64,000 nucleotides of DNA from positions 286,759 through 350,758 of the forward strand of contig FOXT01000005.1 of the NCBI GenBank assembly GCA_900115795.1, in the 5' to 3' direction. The stretch comes from Lachnospiraceae bacterium XBB1006. GTDB taxonomy: Bacteria; Bacillota; Clostridia; Lachnospirales; Lachnospiraceae. The notes below the pieces were generated by a model. It saw nothing but the letters and a program-made list of their open reading frames with translations. It had not been told where the DNA came from and did not search any database. Each line of letters opens with the position of its first letter. The first letter of the stretch is position 1. Shown piece by piece: positions 35,731 to 44,299 of this stretch. Made by a program: the position numbers and the translations under genes.

Positions 35731-36795
35731 ATGGAACAAAAAATAGTTTTTAGATTAGGGGAGCTATATTGCGGACCGGGGGGGTTGGCATGTGGTGCGC
35801 TACGTGCGAAAAGTGATGATAATCAATTTGGTGTCGTACATGCATGGGCGAATGATTATGATGAGGATACGTGTGAGACGTATCGCAATAATATTTGTCC
35901 CAATGATCCCAATAGTGTCCATTGTTGTGATGTAAGGAAATTAGAGATTGAAGGACTAGGAGAGATTGATGCGTTTGCATATGGCTTTCCATGTAATTCG
36001 TTTTCAAGCGTTGGAGAACATCAGGGGTTAGCAAACGAGAAATTTGGACAATTATATTGGTATGGAATAGAAGTATTAAACAGGTATCAGCCGAAATGGT
36101 TCATGGCCGAAAATGTATCAGGTATTCGCTCGGCGGGATCTAACGATTTTCAAGTTATTCTTAACGACATGAGAGAAGCCGGATACAAAATTGTTACTCA
36201 TTTATATAAGGCTGAAGAATATGGAATTCCACAGACACGTCATAGGGTTATAATAGTAGGCATTAGGAATGACATAGACATTGATTTTAGAGTTCCGAGT
36301 CCAGCACCATATAGCGATTACGATATATCGGCAAGAACTGCACTCGCAGGTATTACGAGTGATATGCCAAATTCGGAAATACGAAAATTGAGCAGTAAAG
36401 TTACTAGAAGACTTTCATATATTAGACCAGGTCAGAATGTTTGGCAGGCGGAGGCATCTGGAGAACTGCCTGAGGAATTGAGGATTAAAACAAGAACAAA
36501 GATTTCTCAAATCTATAGAAAATTAGATCCGGACAGACCGAGTTATACGATTACAGCATCTGGTGGAGGTGGAACGTTTGGATATCATTGGACTGACCGA
36601 GAATTGAGTAATCGAGAAAGAGCCAGAATTCAGACTTTCCCAGACAACTATGAGTTTGTTGGAAAATATGCATCAGTAAGGAGACAAATCGGAATGGCTG
36701 TCCCGTGTAAGTTGAGTGAAATTGTTGTGACTGCTATTTTAAACTCCTTTGCGGGAATTCCCTATGAGAGTGTGGAGGCGAATATACATGAGTAG
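35731..36795 (+). CDS. DNA cytosine-5 methyltransferase (R-M unit 1)
   Basis: A 354-aa C5 methyltransferase. Motif I is ELYCGPGGLACGA, motif IV is GFPCNSFSSVG (catalytic Cys about residue 90, PCN in place of the usual PCQ), motif VI is AENVSGIRS, motif VIII is RHRVIIVGIR, and the C-terminal RARIQTFPDNYEFVG and GMAVPCKL elements are present. It should protect host DNA from the endonuclease gene that overlaps its stop codon by 8 nt. Specificity cannot be read from sequence. Confidence 0.92.
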   Translation: MEQKIVFRLGELYCGPGGLACGALRAKSDDNQFGVVHAWANDYDEDTCETYRNNICPNDPNSVHCCDVRKLEIEGLGEIDAFAYGFPCNSFSSVGEHQGLANEKFGQLYWYGIEVLNRYQPKWFMAENVSGIRSAGSNDFQVILNDMREAGYKIVTHLYKAEEYGIPQTRHRVIIVGIRNDIDIDFRVPSPAPYSDYDISARTALAGITSDMPNSEIRKLSSKVTRRLSYIRPGQNVWQAEASGELPEELRIKTRTKISQIYRKLDPDRPSYTITASGGGGTFGYHWTDRELSNRERARIQTFPDNYEFVGKYASVRRQIGMAVPCKLSEIVVTAILNSFAGIPYESVEANIHE

Positions 36796-38341
36796 GTGTA
36801 ATTATTGGTGGGTTACGAGACCAAAAAGAAAGTTGAATACAATTCCTGAAATACTATCTGTTTTCGCTAGTGCGGCTTTGGAACATCAGTGGGATGGAAG
36901 TAGGAACCTTCACGTTCAATTTGAAAATGAGTTAGAGCGTGCAGGGTTAAAAAGAGTAGGAACGAGGCGAGATGGGACGGGATCCGGAGGGAGAACATAT
37001 GCTGCGTGGCTTCGCTCCCTCGGCTTAATTTGCCAAGAGACAACTACAAATCAAGTTTTTTTGACATTAGCTGGAGAGGCTATTGTTGAAGGAAAATCTC
37101 CAGTTGCTGTCTTAAAAAAGCAGGTTTTGAATTATCAATTTCCATCTCAGTTTTCTATGTCGGTCGGTGTAGATGAACGCTTTAGAATTAAACCATTTCG
37201 TTTTTTGCTTAAACTTCTGATGGATGAGCGACTGGGATATTTATCTAGCGATGAGGTAGGTAAAATAATAATTACGGAAGCTGAAACGGATAAAGATTAT
37301 GAAAAAATGGTTGAACGAGTAATTGCATATCGGAACTTTGGAGATGATATTTTAGGGGAAGACTTTTTTAGCAAGTATATTCCTGAAGTGAATCCCGAGA
37401 GCGCTGACCCTTATCAGAAATTAAAAGATATAGCAAATACAATGTTTAACTGGTTAGAGTATACGCAGTTAGTTGGAAGGGATACTGGCACGATTTTTAT
37501 TCCGGAAGAGAAGAAAAAAGAAGTGTCCAAAATTATTGAAGAAAAAAGCCCATTAATTCTGAATCCAGATGATAAAGAAACTTTTCAGCGCAAGTATGGT
37601 ATCGATCCATGGCATAGGAAAGATACAAGGAACTTAATTGCTACCAAGACAATTTCTTCGCGGAATATTGAGATGCAGCGAATAAAAAATGCGATGATGA
37701 TTATTGCGGCAACAAGGCCCATTGTATCTATTGATACGACAATTGTTGAGAATGTTGTTGAAACGACTGGGTCTGAACGAAATTTGGTAGAACATACTTT
37801 ATTGGAGGCTTTTCCTCATGGATTAATGGGAGGCTTTTTAGCGAATTATTACGAAATGGCTTTCAAGGGAACCGAAGAGGCTATAGAATTCGAAAAAGCG
37901 ACAACAGAAATATTCAGAGCATCTTTTGGATATAATGCAGTTCACCTGGGCCAAACAGGAGCAAAATCTGCACCTGATGTTTTATTATTGTCTGATTCGG
38001 AAGGGTACCAAGCAATAATTGATAATAAAGCATATAGTAAGTATAGTATTACTGGAGATCATCACAATCGTATGGTACATAATTATGTGGAGAAGATTGG
38101 AAATTATAGCAATTCAAGATATCCAATTGGTTTTTTTACTTACATTGCTGGAGGTTTCATATCAACAATTGATAAGCAAATAGCCGCTGAGGTAGCAGAA
38201 GCAAATGTGCATGGTTCGGGAATAACGGTTGCAACATTTATTAAAATGATTGAGAAAAATTCTGAACAACCATATTCTCAAAAAACATTGAGAGAGTTAT
38301 TTTCACTAGATAGAGAAATTAAATTAGTAGATATTACTTAA
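36788..38341 (+). CDS. FokI/AlwI-like type IIS restriction endonuclease
   Basis: A 517-aa protein starting at ATG 36788 (GGAGG upstream), overlapping the methyltransferase. The N-terminal ~380 residues hold the likely DNA-recognition part, with winged-helix-like stretches. The C-terminal nuclease shows a PD-(D/E)XK core like FokI: APDVLLL, then QAIIDNKAYS (about residues 394-416) and ITGDHHNRMVHNYVEKI. AlwI-type enzymes cut outside their site. The partner is a single C5 methyltransferase and Vsr follows, so the methylated base is probably cytosine. The specificity is unknown. Confidence 0.75.
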   Translation: MSRCNYWWVTRPKRKLNTIPEILSVFASAALEHQWDGSRNLHVQFENELERAGLKRVGTRRDGTGSGGRTYAAWLRSLGLICQETTTNQVFLTLAGEAIVEGKSPVAVLKKQVLNYQFPSQFSMSVGVDERFRIKPFRFLLKLLMDERLGYLSSDEVGKIIITEAETDKDYEKMVERVIAYRNFGDDILGEDFFSKYIPEVNPESADPYQKLKDIANTMFNWLEYTQLVGRDTGTIFIPEEKKKEVSKIIEEKSPLILNPDDKETFQRKYGIDPWHRKDTRNLIATKTISSRNIEMQRIKNAMMIIAATRPIVSIDTTIVENVVETTGSERNLVEHTLLEAFPHGLMGGFLANYYEMAFKGTEEAIEFEKATTEIFRASFGYNAVHLGQTGAKSAPDVLLLSDSEGYQAIIDNKAYSKYSITGDHHNRMVHNYVEKIGNYSNSRYPIGFFTYIAGGFISTIDKQIAAEVAEANVHGSGITVATFIKMIEKNSEQPYSQKTLRELFSLDREIKLVDIT

Positions 38342-38348
38342 CGGAGGA

Positions 38349-38382
38349 AGGCAACGTTCATTTGTGGCGTTGCCCTTTTTTT
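38349..38382 (+). terminator. Terminator after the restriction gene
   Basis: Stem GGCAACG (38350-38356) with CGTTGCC (38368-38374), an 11-nt loop and seven Ts (38376-38382). It lies 8 nt after the endonuclease stop codon and separates it from the vsr transcript. Confidence 0.9.
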
Positions 38383-38427
38383 GGTGCTAGTTAGCAGTGC
38401 GCCTGTGGAAAATTTTTATGCAATCTC

Positions 38428-38519
38428 TTGCATAAAGTATGTTGATAAGATACACTAGTATTGTGGGGAGTCATGGAAATTGGGAAGCGGTTCATTTTCA
38501 TGAAAGGCTTCTTCTTTTT
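38428..38519 (+). ncRNA. Short promoter-terminator unit, copy 2
   Basis: TTGCAT (38428-38433), a 17-nt spacer and TACACT (38451-38456) precede GTGGGGAG, as in copy 1. The terminator stem GAAGC/GCTTC (38484-38488, 38507-38511) holds the same inner TTCAT/ATGAA stem and ends in a T-rich run. About 75% of ~85 positions match copy 1 at 23097-23189, and both lie upstream of a cargo gene. Confidence 0.6.
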
Positions 38520-38605
38520 GTGCACGGATTATAAAAGGGGATTTGGAAGTTAACATTAAAAATATGGTATTAGAATTCAAAGAATACTTGGTAGTGGAGG
38601 TGCAC

Positions 38606-39082
38606 ATGCCAGATGTTTTGACACCGGAACAGCGTCGGAAGAATATGCAACATATACGATCAAATGATACTAAGATAGAAGTTCTGTTAAGGAAGGCATT
38701 GTGGAAAAAGGGATATAGATACAGAAAGAATTATAAAGCACTTCCGGGAAAGCCGGATATCGCATTGACCAAATATAAGATTGCAATTTTCTGTGATGGG
38801 GAATTCTTTCATGGGAAAGACTGGGAAGTGTTAAAGCCGAGACTCGAAAAAAGCAATAATAGTCAATTCTGGATAAATAAAATATCACGAAATATTGAAA
38901 GAGATGATGAAATTAATAAGCAGCTTATGTTTTTGGGGTGGACTGTAATTAGGTTTTGGGGAAAGGAAATCATCAAAAATACCGAGGAGTGTGTAAAAGT
39001 AATTGAGGAAACAATATTTGACATAATGCTCAAAAATGAAACTGCGAAAGATAGTTTTGAAGATAGCAATTTGGATTATTAA
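38606..39082 (+). CDS. vsr: Vsr very-short-patch mismatch endonuclease
   Basis: A 158-aa Vsr-family nuclease that would nick at T:G mismatches created by deamination of 5-methylcytosine. The N-terminus has RRKNMQHIRSNDTKIEVLLRKAL. The catalytic Asp is Asp51 in PGKPDIAL, followed by IFCDGEFFHGKDW with His69. The Cys residues that bind zinc in E. coli Vsr are not evident. ATG 38606 is preferred, with GGAGG 6 nt before it; the longer frame from 38543 lies close to the terminator unit. It likely serves the upstream methyltransferase. Confidence 0.88.
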   Translation: MPDVLTPEQRRKNMQHIRSNDTKIEVLLRKALWKKGYRYRKNYKALPGKPDIALTKYKIAIFCDGEFFHGKDWEVLKPRLEKSNNSQFWINKISRNIERDDEINKQLMFLGWTVIRFWGKEIIKNTEECVKVIEETIFDIMLKNETAKDSFEDSNLDY

Positions 39083-39138
39083 AAAGATATAAATGAAGAA
39101 GATGGATTTTTCAAATTGCGTAATACTTCATGTTATTA

Positions 39139-39205
39139 GTAACGATGCGTATAATTCGGAAAAGAGATGAACTAACGTATGTATTATATTTATAAATAAG
39201 ACCAC
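39139..39205 (+). promoter_or_regulatory. WYL-type operator/promoter candidate before the AIPR operon
   Basis: TATAATTCGGAAAAGAGATG starts at 39150 and aligns for ~50 nt with the sites at 29857 and 56256 (shared GATGC before, ATRAAC and TTTATAAA-like stretch after). It lies ~110 bp before the AIPR start and is the only promoter-like sequence seen for the nine-gene operon. Confidence 0.55.
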
Positions 39206-39262
39206 AGCAAGGTGAAAAAGAAATAACTTAAAATGTTATGAATGAATTTGGAGGGTATTGAA

Positions 39263-41440
39263 ATGAATGTAGAAAACTATAGAGAACTTATTCATGATGA
39301 TATCAAATTGGCTAGTAAAGCTAGCGGTTCATCTTTAAAAGACGAGTTTTTGTTATATGCCACGGGTGTTTTGGCAAATGGTGAGGAATTTGACGATTTT
39401 ACGGAATGCCATTATGAGGGACTAACAAGACGGAATGGCAAGATGACCATTGATGGATATTCAAAAGATGAGACTGATGGAAGTGTTTGCTTATTTATTA
39501 CCGATTATCATGGTCCGGATGAATCGGATTCCATTATGAGCGAAGATATTAATTCTGCGTTTAAAAAATTGCGCCTTTTTGTTGAAGAGGCTACTAAATA
39601 TGAGCTTTATTATGATATGAAAGGAAGCGATGTTGCTGTAGATTTTGCGAGAGATCTTTTTTACGACAGTGAAAACATAACAAAATATAGATTTTACCTC
39701 CTTACGGATGCGTATAACAAGCAGAGATCTAAAACGATTAAGGATGATACTATTGGCGAAAAGACTGTAGAATTAAATGTTTGGGATATTTCACGTATAT
39801 ATGATTTGGTTTGCTCTAAAGCACAGAAAGAGAGTGTTGAAATAAACCTTTCTGATTTGGGATATAAGGGCATACCTTGCGTAAAGGCAGTTGAATACGA
39901 AAATGTAGAGGCAGATATTGAAGTACCGGTTAAATATGATTCTGAATTAGAAGACGATGATGTAGGCCAAGAGAATATAGTGACATATTCATCTTACCTT
40001 GCTGTAGTTCCAGGAACGGTACTAAATGATTTGTATTTAGAGTATGGATCAAAGCTGCTTGAGGGAAATGTACGCTCGTTTTTGAGTGTTAGAGGTAAGG
40101 TTAATAAGAGTATTCAGTCGACAATCAAGAATTATCCTGAAATGTTTTTTGCCTATAATAATGGCATTGCAGCTACAGCAACAGATATTGATACAGAAAT
40201 GACTCCTCAGGGGTTGGTTATTACAAGAATCAAGGATTTACAGATTGTTAATGGAGGGCAAACAACAGCATCGATTGCCAACACTTTATTAACAGCAAAG
40301 AAAAATGAAACGGTTGATTTAAGTCGCCTGTATGTGCCTATGAAGATATCGGTTCTAGAGCATGCTATGGCTGAAAAGATTATTCCGAAGATTTCTGAGT
40401 ACTCTAATTCACAGAATAAAGTGGATGCATCAGATTTCTTTTCGAATCATCCATTTCACATTCGAATGGAAGAATACTCTAGAAAGACACCTATCCCGTC
40501 AAATGGAGGAAATCAGTTTCAGCAGTATTGGTTTTATGAAAGAACAAGAGGACAGTATAACCAGGGGAAAATGAAGTTTGGTGCTAAATCTAGTCAGTTA
40601 AAAAAATATACAGACAGATACCCTGAAAAAATGGTTATTACTATGTTAGATCTTGCGCGATATATGGAGATATATGAGTGCGCGCCAGACATTGTGAGTA
40701 AAGGAAAACAGAAAACATTACAGAAGTTTGCTGAGGAAATAAAAGCAGGATGGCAGAAATCTAATGAAGTATTTAATGCGTTTTATTATAAGCGAGTTGT
40801 TGCTCTTGGTATTATGTATAAGTGCACGGATGAAATCATCAAGCAAACTGATTGGTATAAGGAAAAACGCTCATATAAAGCTAATGTTATAGCATATACA
40901 TTGAGTTTGATTTTTTATTACATTCGTCACAACAAAAAAGGCTATGAAATTGATTTTGATCGTATATGGAATATGCAGGATATATACGAAGAATTGGAAG
41001 ATCAGATTAAAGTATTAACTAAGGAGGTTTATGACTTCATTACTGGTCCACGCGAGACCGAGAATGTAACAGAGTGGTGTAAAAAAGAAATTTGTTGGTC
41101 ACGGGCAAAAGCAAAAGTATGGACTTTTAATGATCCATTCTTATATTCGCTCGTATCTGCAAAAGATATAGAAAATGAAGTAAAAGAGGAGAAAGCTACT
41201 AGAAAGCTTGTAAATGAAGTGGATTCACTGAAGGAAATCCTGGCTAGAGGTTCAGATTATTGGAAACAGATGCTGGAATGGGGCGAAAATAATCATGTAC
41301 TCTCAGAAAAGGAAGCTTCTATACTACGAATGATTGTAAATATGAATTATACGGGGAGAATTCCATCTGAAAAGCAAGCTCAGGTTGTTATGAGTGCTCG
41401 AAAAAGAATGATTCAAGAGGGCATGCCATTACAGTTTTGA
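39263..41440 (+). CDS. AIPR-family protein (abortive infection phage resistance)
   Basis: A 725-aa protein of the AIPR family. The signature region reads FFAYNNGIAATATDI, then RIKDLQIVNGGQTTASIAN (about residues 290-345). The flanking LEGNVRSFLSVRGKVN segment is also typical. AIPR proteins occur in restriction-like neighbourhoods and phage-resistance loci; the molecular activity is unclear. ATG 39263 has GGAGGG 9 nt upstream and is preferred to the longer frame at 39242. It is the first gene of the operon; the Z1 gene follows 21 nt later. Confidence 0.88.
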   Translation: MNVENYRELIHDDIKLASKASGSSLKDEFLLYATGVLANGEEFDDFTECHYEGLTRRNGKMTIDGYSKDETDGSVCLFITDYHGPDESDSIMSEDINSAFKKLRLFVEEATKYELYYDMKGSDVAVDFARDLFYDSENITKYRFYLLTDAYNKQRSKTIKDDTIGEKTVELNVWDISRIYDLVCSKAQKESVEINLSDLGYKGIPCVKAVEYENVEADIEVPVKYDSELEDDDVGQENIVTYSSYLAVVPGTVLNDLYLEYGSKLLEGNVRSFLSVRGKVNKSIQSTIKNYPEMFFAYNNGIAATATDIDTEMTPQGLVITRIKDLQIVNGGQTTASIANTLLTAKKNETVDLSRLYVPMKISVLEHAMAEKIIPKISEYSNSQNKVDASDFFSNHPFHIRMEEYSRKTPIPSNGGNQFQQYWFYERTRGQYNQGKMKFGAKSSQLKKYTDRYPEKMVITMLDLARYMEIYECAPDIVSKGKQKTLQKFAEEIKAGWQKSNEVFNAFYYKRVVALGIMYKCTDEIIKQTDWYKEKRSYKANVIAYTLSLIFYYIRHNKKGYEIDFDRIWNMQDIYEELEDQIKVLTKEVYDFITGPRETENVTEWCKKEICWSRAKAKVWTFNDPFLYSLVSAKDIENEVKEEKATRKLVNEVDSLKEILARGSDYWKQMLEWGENNHVLSEKEASILRMIVNMNYTGRIPSEKQAQVVMSARKRMIQEGMPLQF

Positions 41441-41461
41441 TATTTACGGAGGAGAGAACAA

Positions 41462-44299
41462 ATGAGTGATTATAGCTTACCAATGTTTGATAATCCAAGA
41501 AATTGGATTAAAAATGCCAGAAAAAAGAATATGGAATGGAGCTCTATTTTATTAGCAAATAAGTACGATAAAGAAGGATTGGCTGAGTTTTTAGCTAATC
41601 AGGTGGAAGATAATTTTTGGCCAGAGTTGGAAGTTAAAGATTGGGAAGCTCTAGTGTCATTACAACAGGATTCAGAAGAAAAAACGAAGTTTATTGAATT
41701 GAGTCAAGGAACAGCGTTAATATATGATTCCAAGCAAGATAACGCAGTCACAATCCCTATGGATGAGTATTCTTCATGGCAGTTGTACAGGAAAAAGTTG
41801 CTTAATGATGGGTTTAAAAAAGAATCTGTGGACGAAATTGAAAGAGCTACTCTCAAGATTTTGAAACGCCTTAGTAACGATACGCGTGAAAGCGGTCCAA
41901 TTAAAGGCTTGGTGATTGGAAATGTTCAGTCCGGTAAAACAGCTAATATGGCGGCCCTTATGGCAATGGCTGCTGATTGGGGATGGAATATGTTTATTAT
42001 TCTGTCAGGTACAATTGAAAATTTGCGACTTCAAACACAGACAAGATTGTTTAATGATTTGAATCAAACCGGTAATGTTGCGTGGAGAGCTCTTGAGCAT
42101 CTTGGTAAAAATGTTGATATTTCACAGAAAGCACAGAGCCTTCATTTTGAAGAAAAAGCCCGAGATCGTTATTTTACTGTTTGCCTGAAGAATTCAACAC
42201 GTCTGAAGAAGTTGATTCAGTGGGCGCAGGTTGATTCAAATAAACAGAGACAGATGAAAATTCTTGTGATTGATGACGAGGCAGATCAGGCAGGAATCAA
42301 TACGGGCCATGTTGACGAAGATGAAAGAAAGAAAATTAATGCTTTGCTTTGCTCGCTTGTGAATGGCAAAGATGAGGTTGGAAAAGACATTGATTCACAG
42401 TACCAGGCTATGAACTATATAGGGTATACGGCAACGCCGTATGCCAATATCCTTAATGAATCGGGCGAGGATTCTCTTTATCCAAGAAATTTCATAAGTA
42501 CACTGGCTGTATCTAAAGAGTATTTTGGACCACAGCATATTTTTGGATATTCGGGCGAGGCCGTTGAGTTTGAAGGAATGGATATTGTTAGAACCATTGA
42601 GGAAGATGAACTTAATGATTTAAGAAATATACATAATGGAGATTCGTATGAAACTCCGAAAGCTTTATTTGATGCAATATCTTGGTTCTTATGTGGTGTA
42701 GGATGCATGCGCATTTGGGGATATAAGAAGCCTATAAGCATGCTTGTTCACACTAGTCAAAAGACAGCTCATCATCAGAATATAGCAGATGTTATTAATG
42801 AATGGTTTTCGACAAATACAACGGAACAAATTATTAAGAAGGCTAAAAACGTTTGGGATATTGAAACTTCAAGATTTACTTTTGATGACTTTAGAAGACA
42901 ATACCCTGATTATGATAGAAGTGATGATGAAATTAACCAGTATCCGGCATTTGAGGAAGTAGAAAAAGAAATCCGTGTGCTTTTAGGTGATGGAATTTCA
43001 AACATAAAGTTAGATGATGAAGGTGATTTATCATATCATAAAGGAATTCATTTATGTATTGATAACTGTATGAACAACGGAATTACAGAAGACGGATATC
43101 ATGTTAGATTGGCTTATCCTGAACCAAGTAAAATGCCATCACCTGCACCTGCATTTATTGTAATTGGTGGCGCCACATTATCAAGAGGGCTGACATTAGA
43201 AGGTTTATTTAGCACCTTTTTTATTCGATCAGTTGGTCAAGCGGATACACTGATGCAGATGGGACGTTGGTTCGGATATAGAAAAAACTATGAGCTACTG
43301 CCACGAGTTTGGATGACGCAGAAGACAAAAGAGCAATTTGAGTTTCTCGCGGCATTAGATCAAGAACTACGCGATGAAATTCAGTATATGGATGTAAACG
43401 GTAGAAGTCCATCGGAGTATGGCCCTAAAGTCAAAAACTCTCCAAAGGTTAGCTTTATTCGCATAACTGCCAAGAATAGGATGCAGAGCGCAACTCCTGC
43501 TGAAATGGACTATAGTGGTGCGTCTAATCAAACGTACCTCTTTGATGATGATCCAGATATTCTTGAACAGAATATCGAGAATACTATGGATTTTTTATAT
43601 CAGCTTGGAGATGAGTGGGTGCCAGTGCAGCGATATCCGCACCAGAAAAATGTCGCTATTTGGAGAAACGTTTCGTTTAATAGAATCCGTTCATATATTG
43701 AAATGTTTAAATTTCAAAAACGGTTAAGTGTCTTTAATGATACAAAGCCACTATTAGATTGGCTTCAAGAAATGACGGATACAAATAAATTAGGCGATTG
43801 GAATGTAATTGTAGCTGGTAAATCAGAACCGACTAATGGTACATGGGAATTGCCTAACGGTACTGTGATTAATAAAGTAAAACGAAGCCGCAAGTGTAAT
43901 CAAACAGAATTAGATAATGGAATTATTAATATCGGTGTCTTAAGAGGCCCCGCAGACCTTGTTTCTGATATTGATTTAGATAGCATTACCAATGCAGAGC
44001 TGAGAGCAGAAATAGAGGATTTCCTAAATCATTACAATGCAAAAGGTGCTATGGCTTATAGAGATAAGTCAGGACTTCAGGAAACACCACAATTAATAAT
44101 TTATAGGATTGATAAGGATTCAAAAGCTAAAGAAAACACTTTAAGACTAGATTTAGACGCTCCGGAAGATTTAATTGGATTATGTCTGTATATACCTGGA
44201 GGAAGAAAACAAACTAGTTATGCTACTACGGTCTCAATCAAAATGTCAAATGATGTTTTCGATGGTGATGCAGATTTGGAGGATATAGATGCAGATTGA
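41462..44299 (+). CDS. Z1-domain superfamily II helicase-like ATPase
   Basis: A 945-aa protein with the Z1 hallmark motifs: Walker A GNVQSGKTANM (~155), VIDDEADQAG (~270), YIGYTATPYANIL (~320), and VIGGATLSRGLTLEGL with QMGRWFGYR (~565-600). Z1 proteins accompany MORC/MutL-type ATPases and cytosine methylases in a described group of restriction-like systems. It probably translocates on or remodels DNA. The stop overlaps the GHKL gene start by 11 nt. Confidence 0.92.
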   Translation: MSDYSLPMFDNPRNWIKNARKKNMEWSSILLANKYDKEGLAEFLANQVEDNFWPELEVKDWEALVSLQQDSEEKTKFIELSQGTALIYDSKQDNAVTIPMDEYSSWQLYRKKLLNDGFKKESVDEIERATLKILKRLSNDTRESGPIKGLVIGNVQSGKTANMAALMAMAADWGWNMFIILSGTIENLRLQTQTRLFNDLNQTGNVAWRALEHLGKNVDISQKAQSLHFEEKARDRYFTVCLKNSTRLKKLIQWAQVDSNKQRQMKILVIDDEADQAGINTGHVDEDERKKINALLCSLVNGKDEVGKDIDSQYQAMNYIGYTATPYANILNESGEDSLYPRNFISTLAVSKEYFGPQHIFGYSGEAVEFEGMDIVRTIEEDELNDLRNIHNGDSYETPKALFDAISWFLCGVGCMRIWGYKKPISMLVHTSQKTAHHQNIADVINEWFSTNTTEQIIKKAKNVWDIETSRFTFDDFRRQYPDYDRSDDEINQYPAFEEVEKEIRVLLGDGISNIKLDDEGDLSYHKGIHLCIDNCMNNGITEDGYHVRLAYPEPSKMPSPAPAFIVIGGATLSRGLTLEGLFSTFFIRSVGQADTLMQMGRWFGYRKNYELLPRVWMTQKTKEQFEFLAALDQELRDEIQYMDVNGRSPSEYGPKVKNSPKVSFIRITAKNRMQSATPAEMDYSGASNQTYLFDDDPDILEQNIENTMDFLYQLGDEWVPVQRYPHQKNVAIWRNVSFNRIRSYIEMFKFQKRLSVFNDTKPLLDWLQEMTDTNKLGDWNVIVAGKSEPTNGTWELPNGTVINKVKRSRKCNQTELDNGIINIGVLRGPADLVSDIDLDSITNAELRAEIEDFLNHYNAKGAMAYRDKSGLQETPQLIIYRIDKDSKAKENTLRLDLDAPEDLIGLCLYIPGGRKQTSYATTVSIKMSNDVFDGDADLEDIDAD

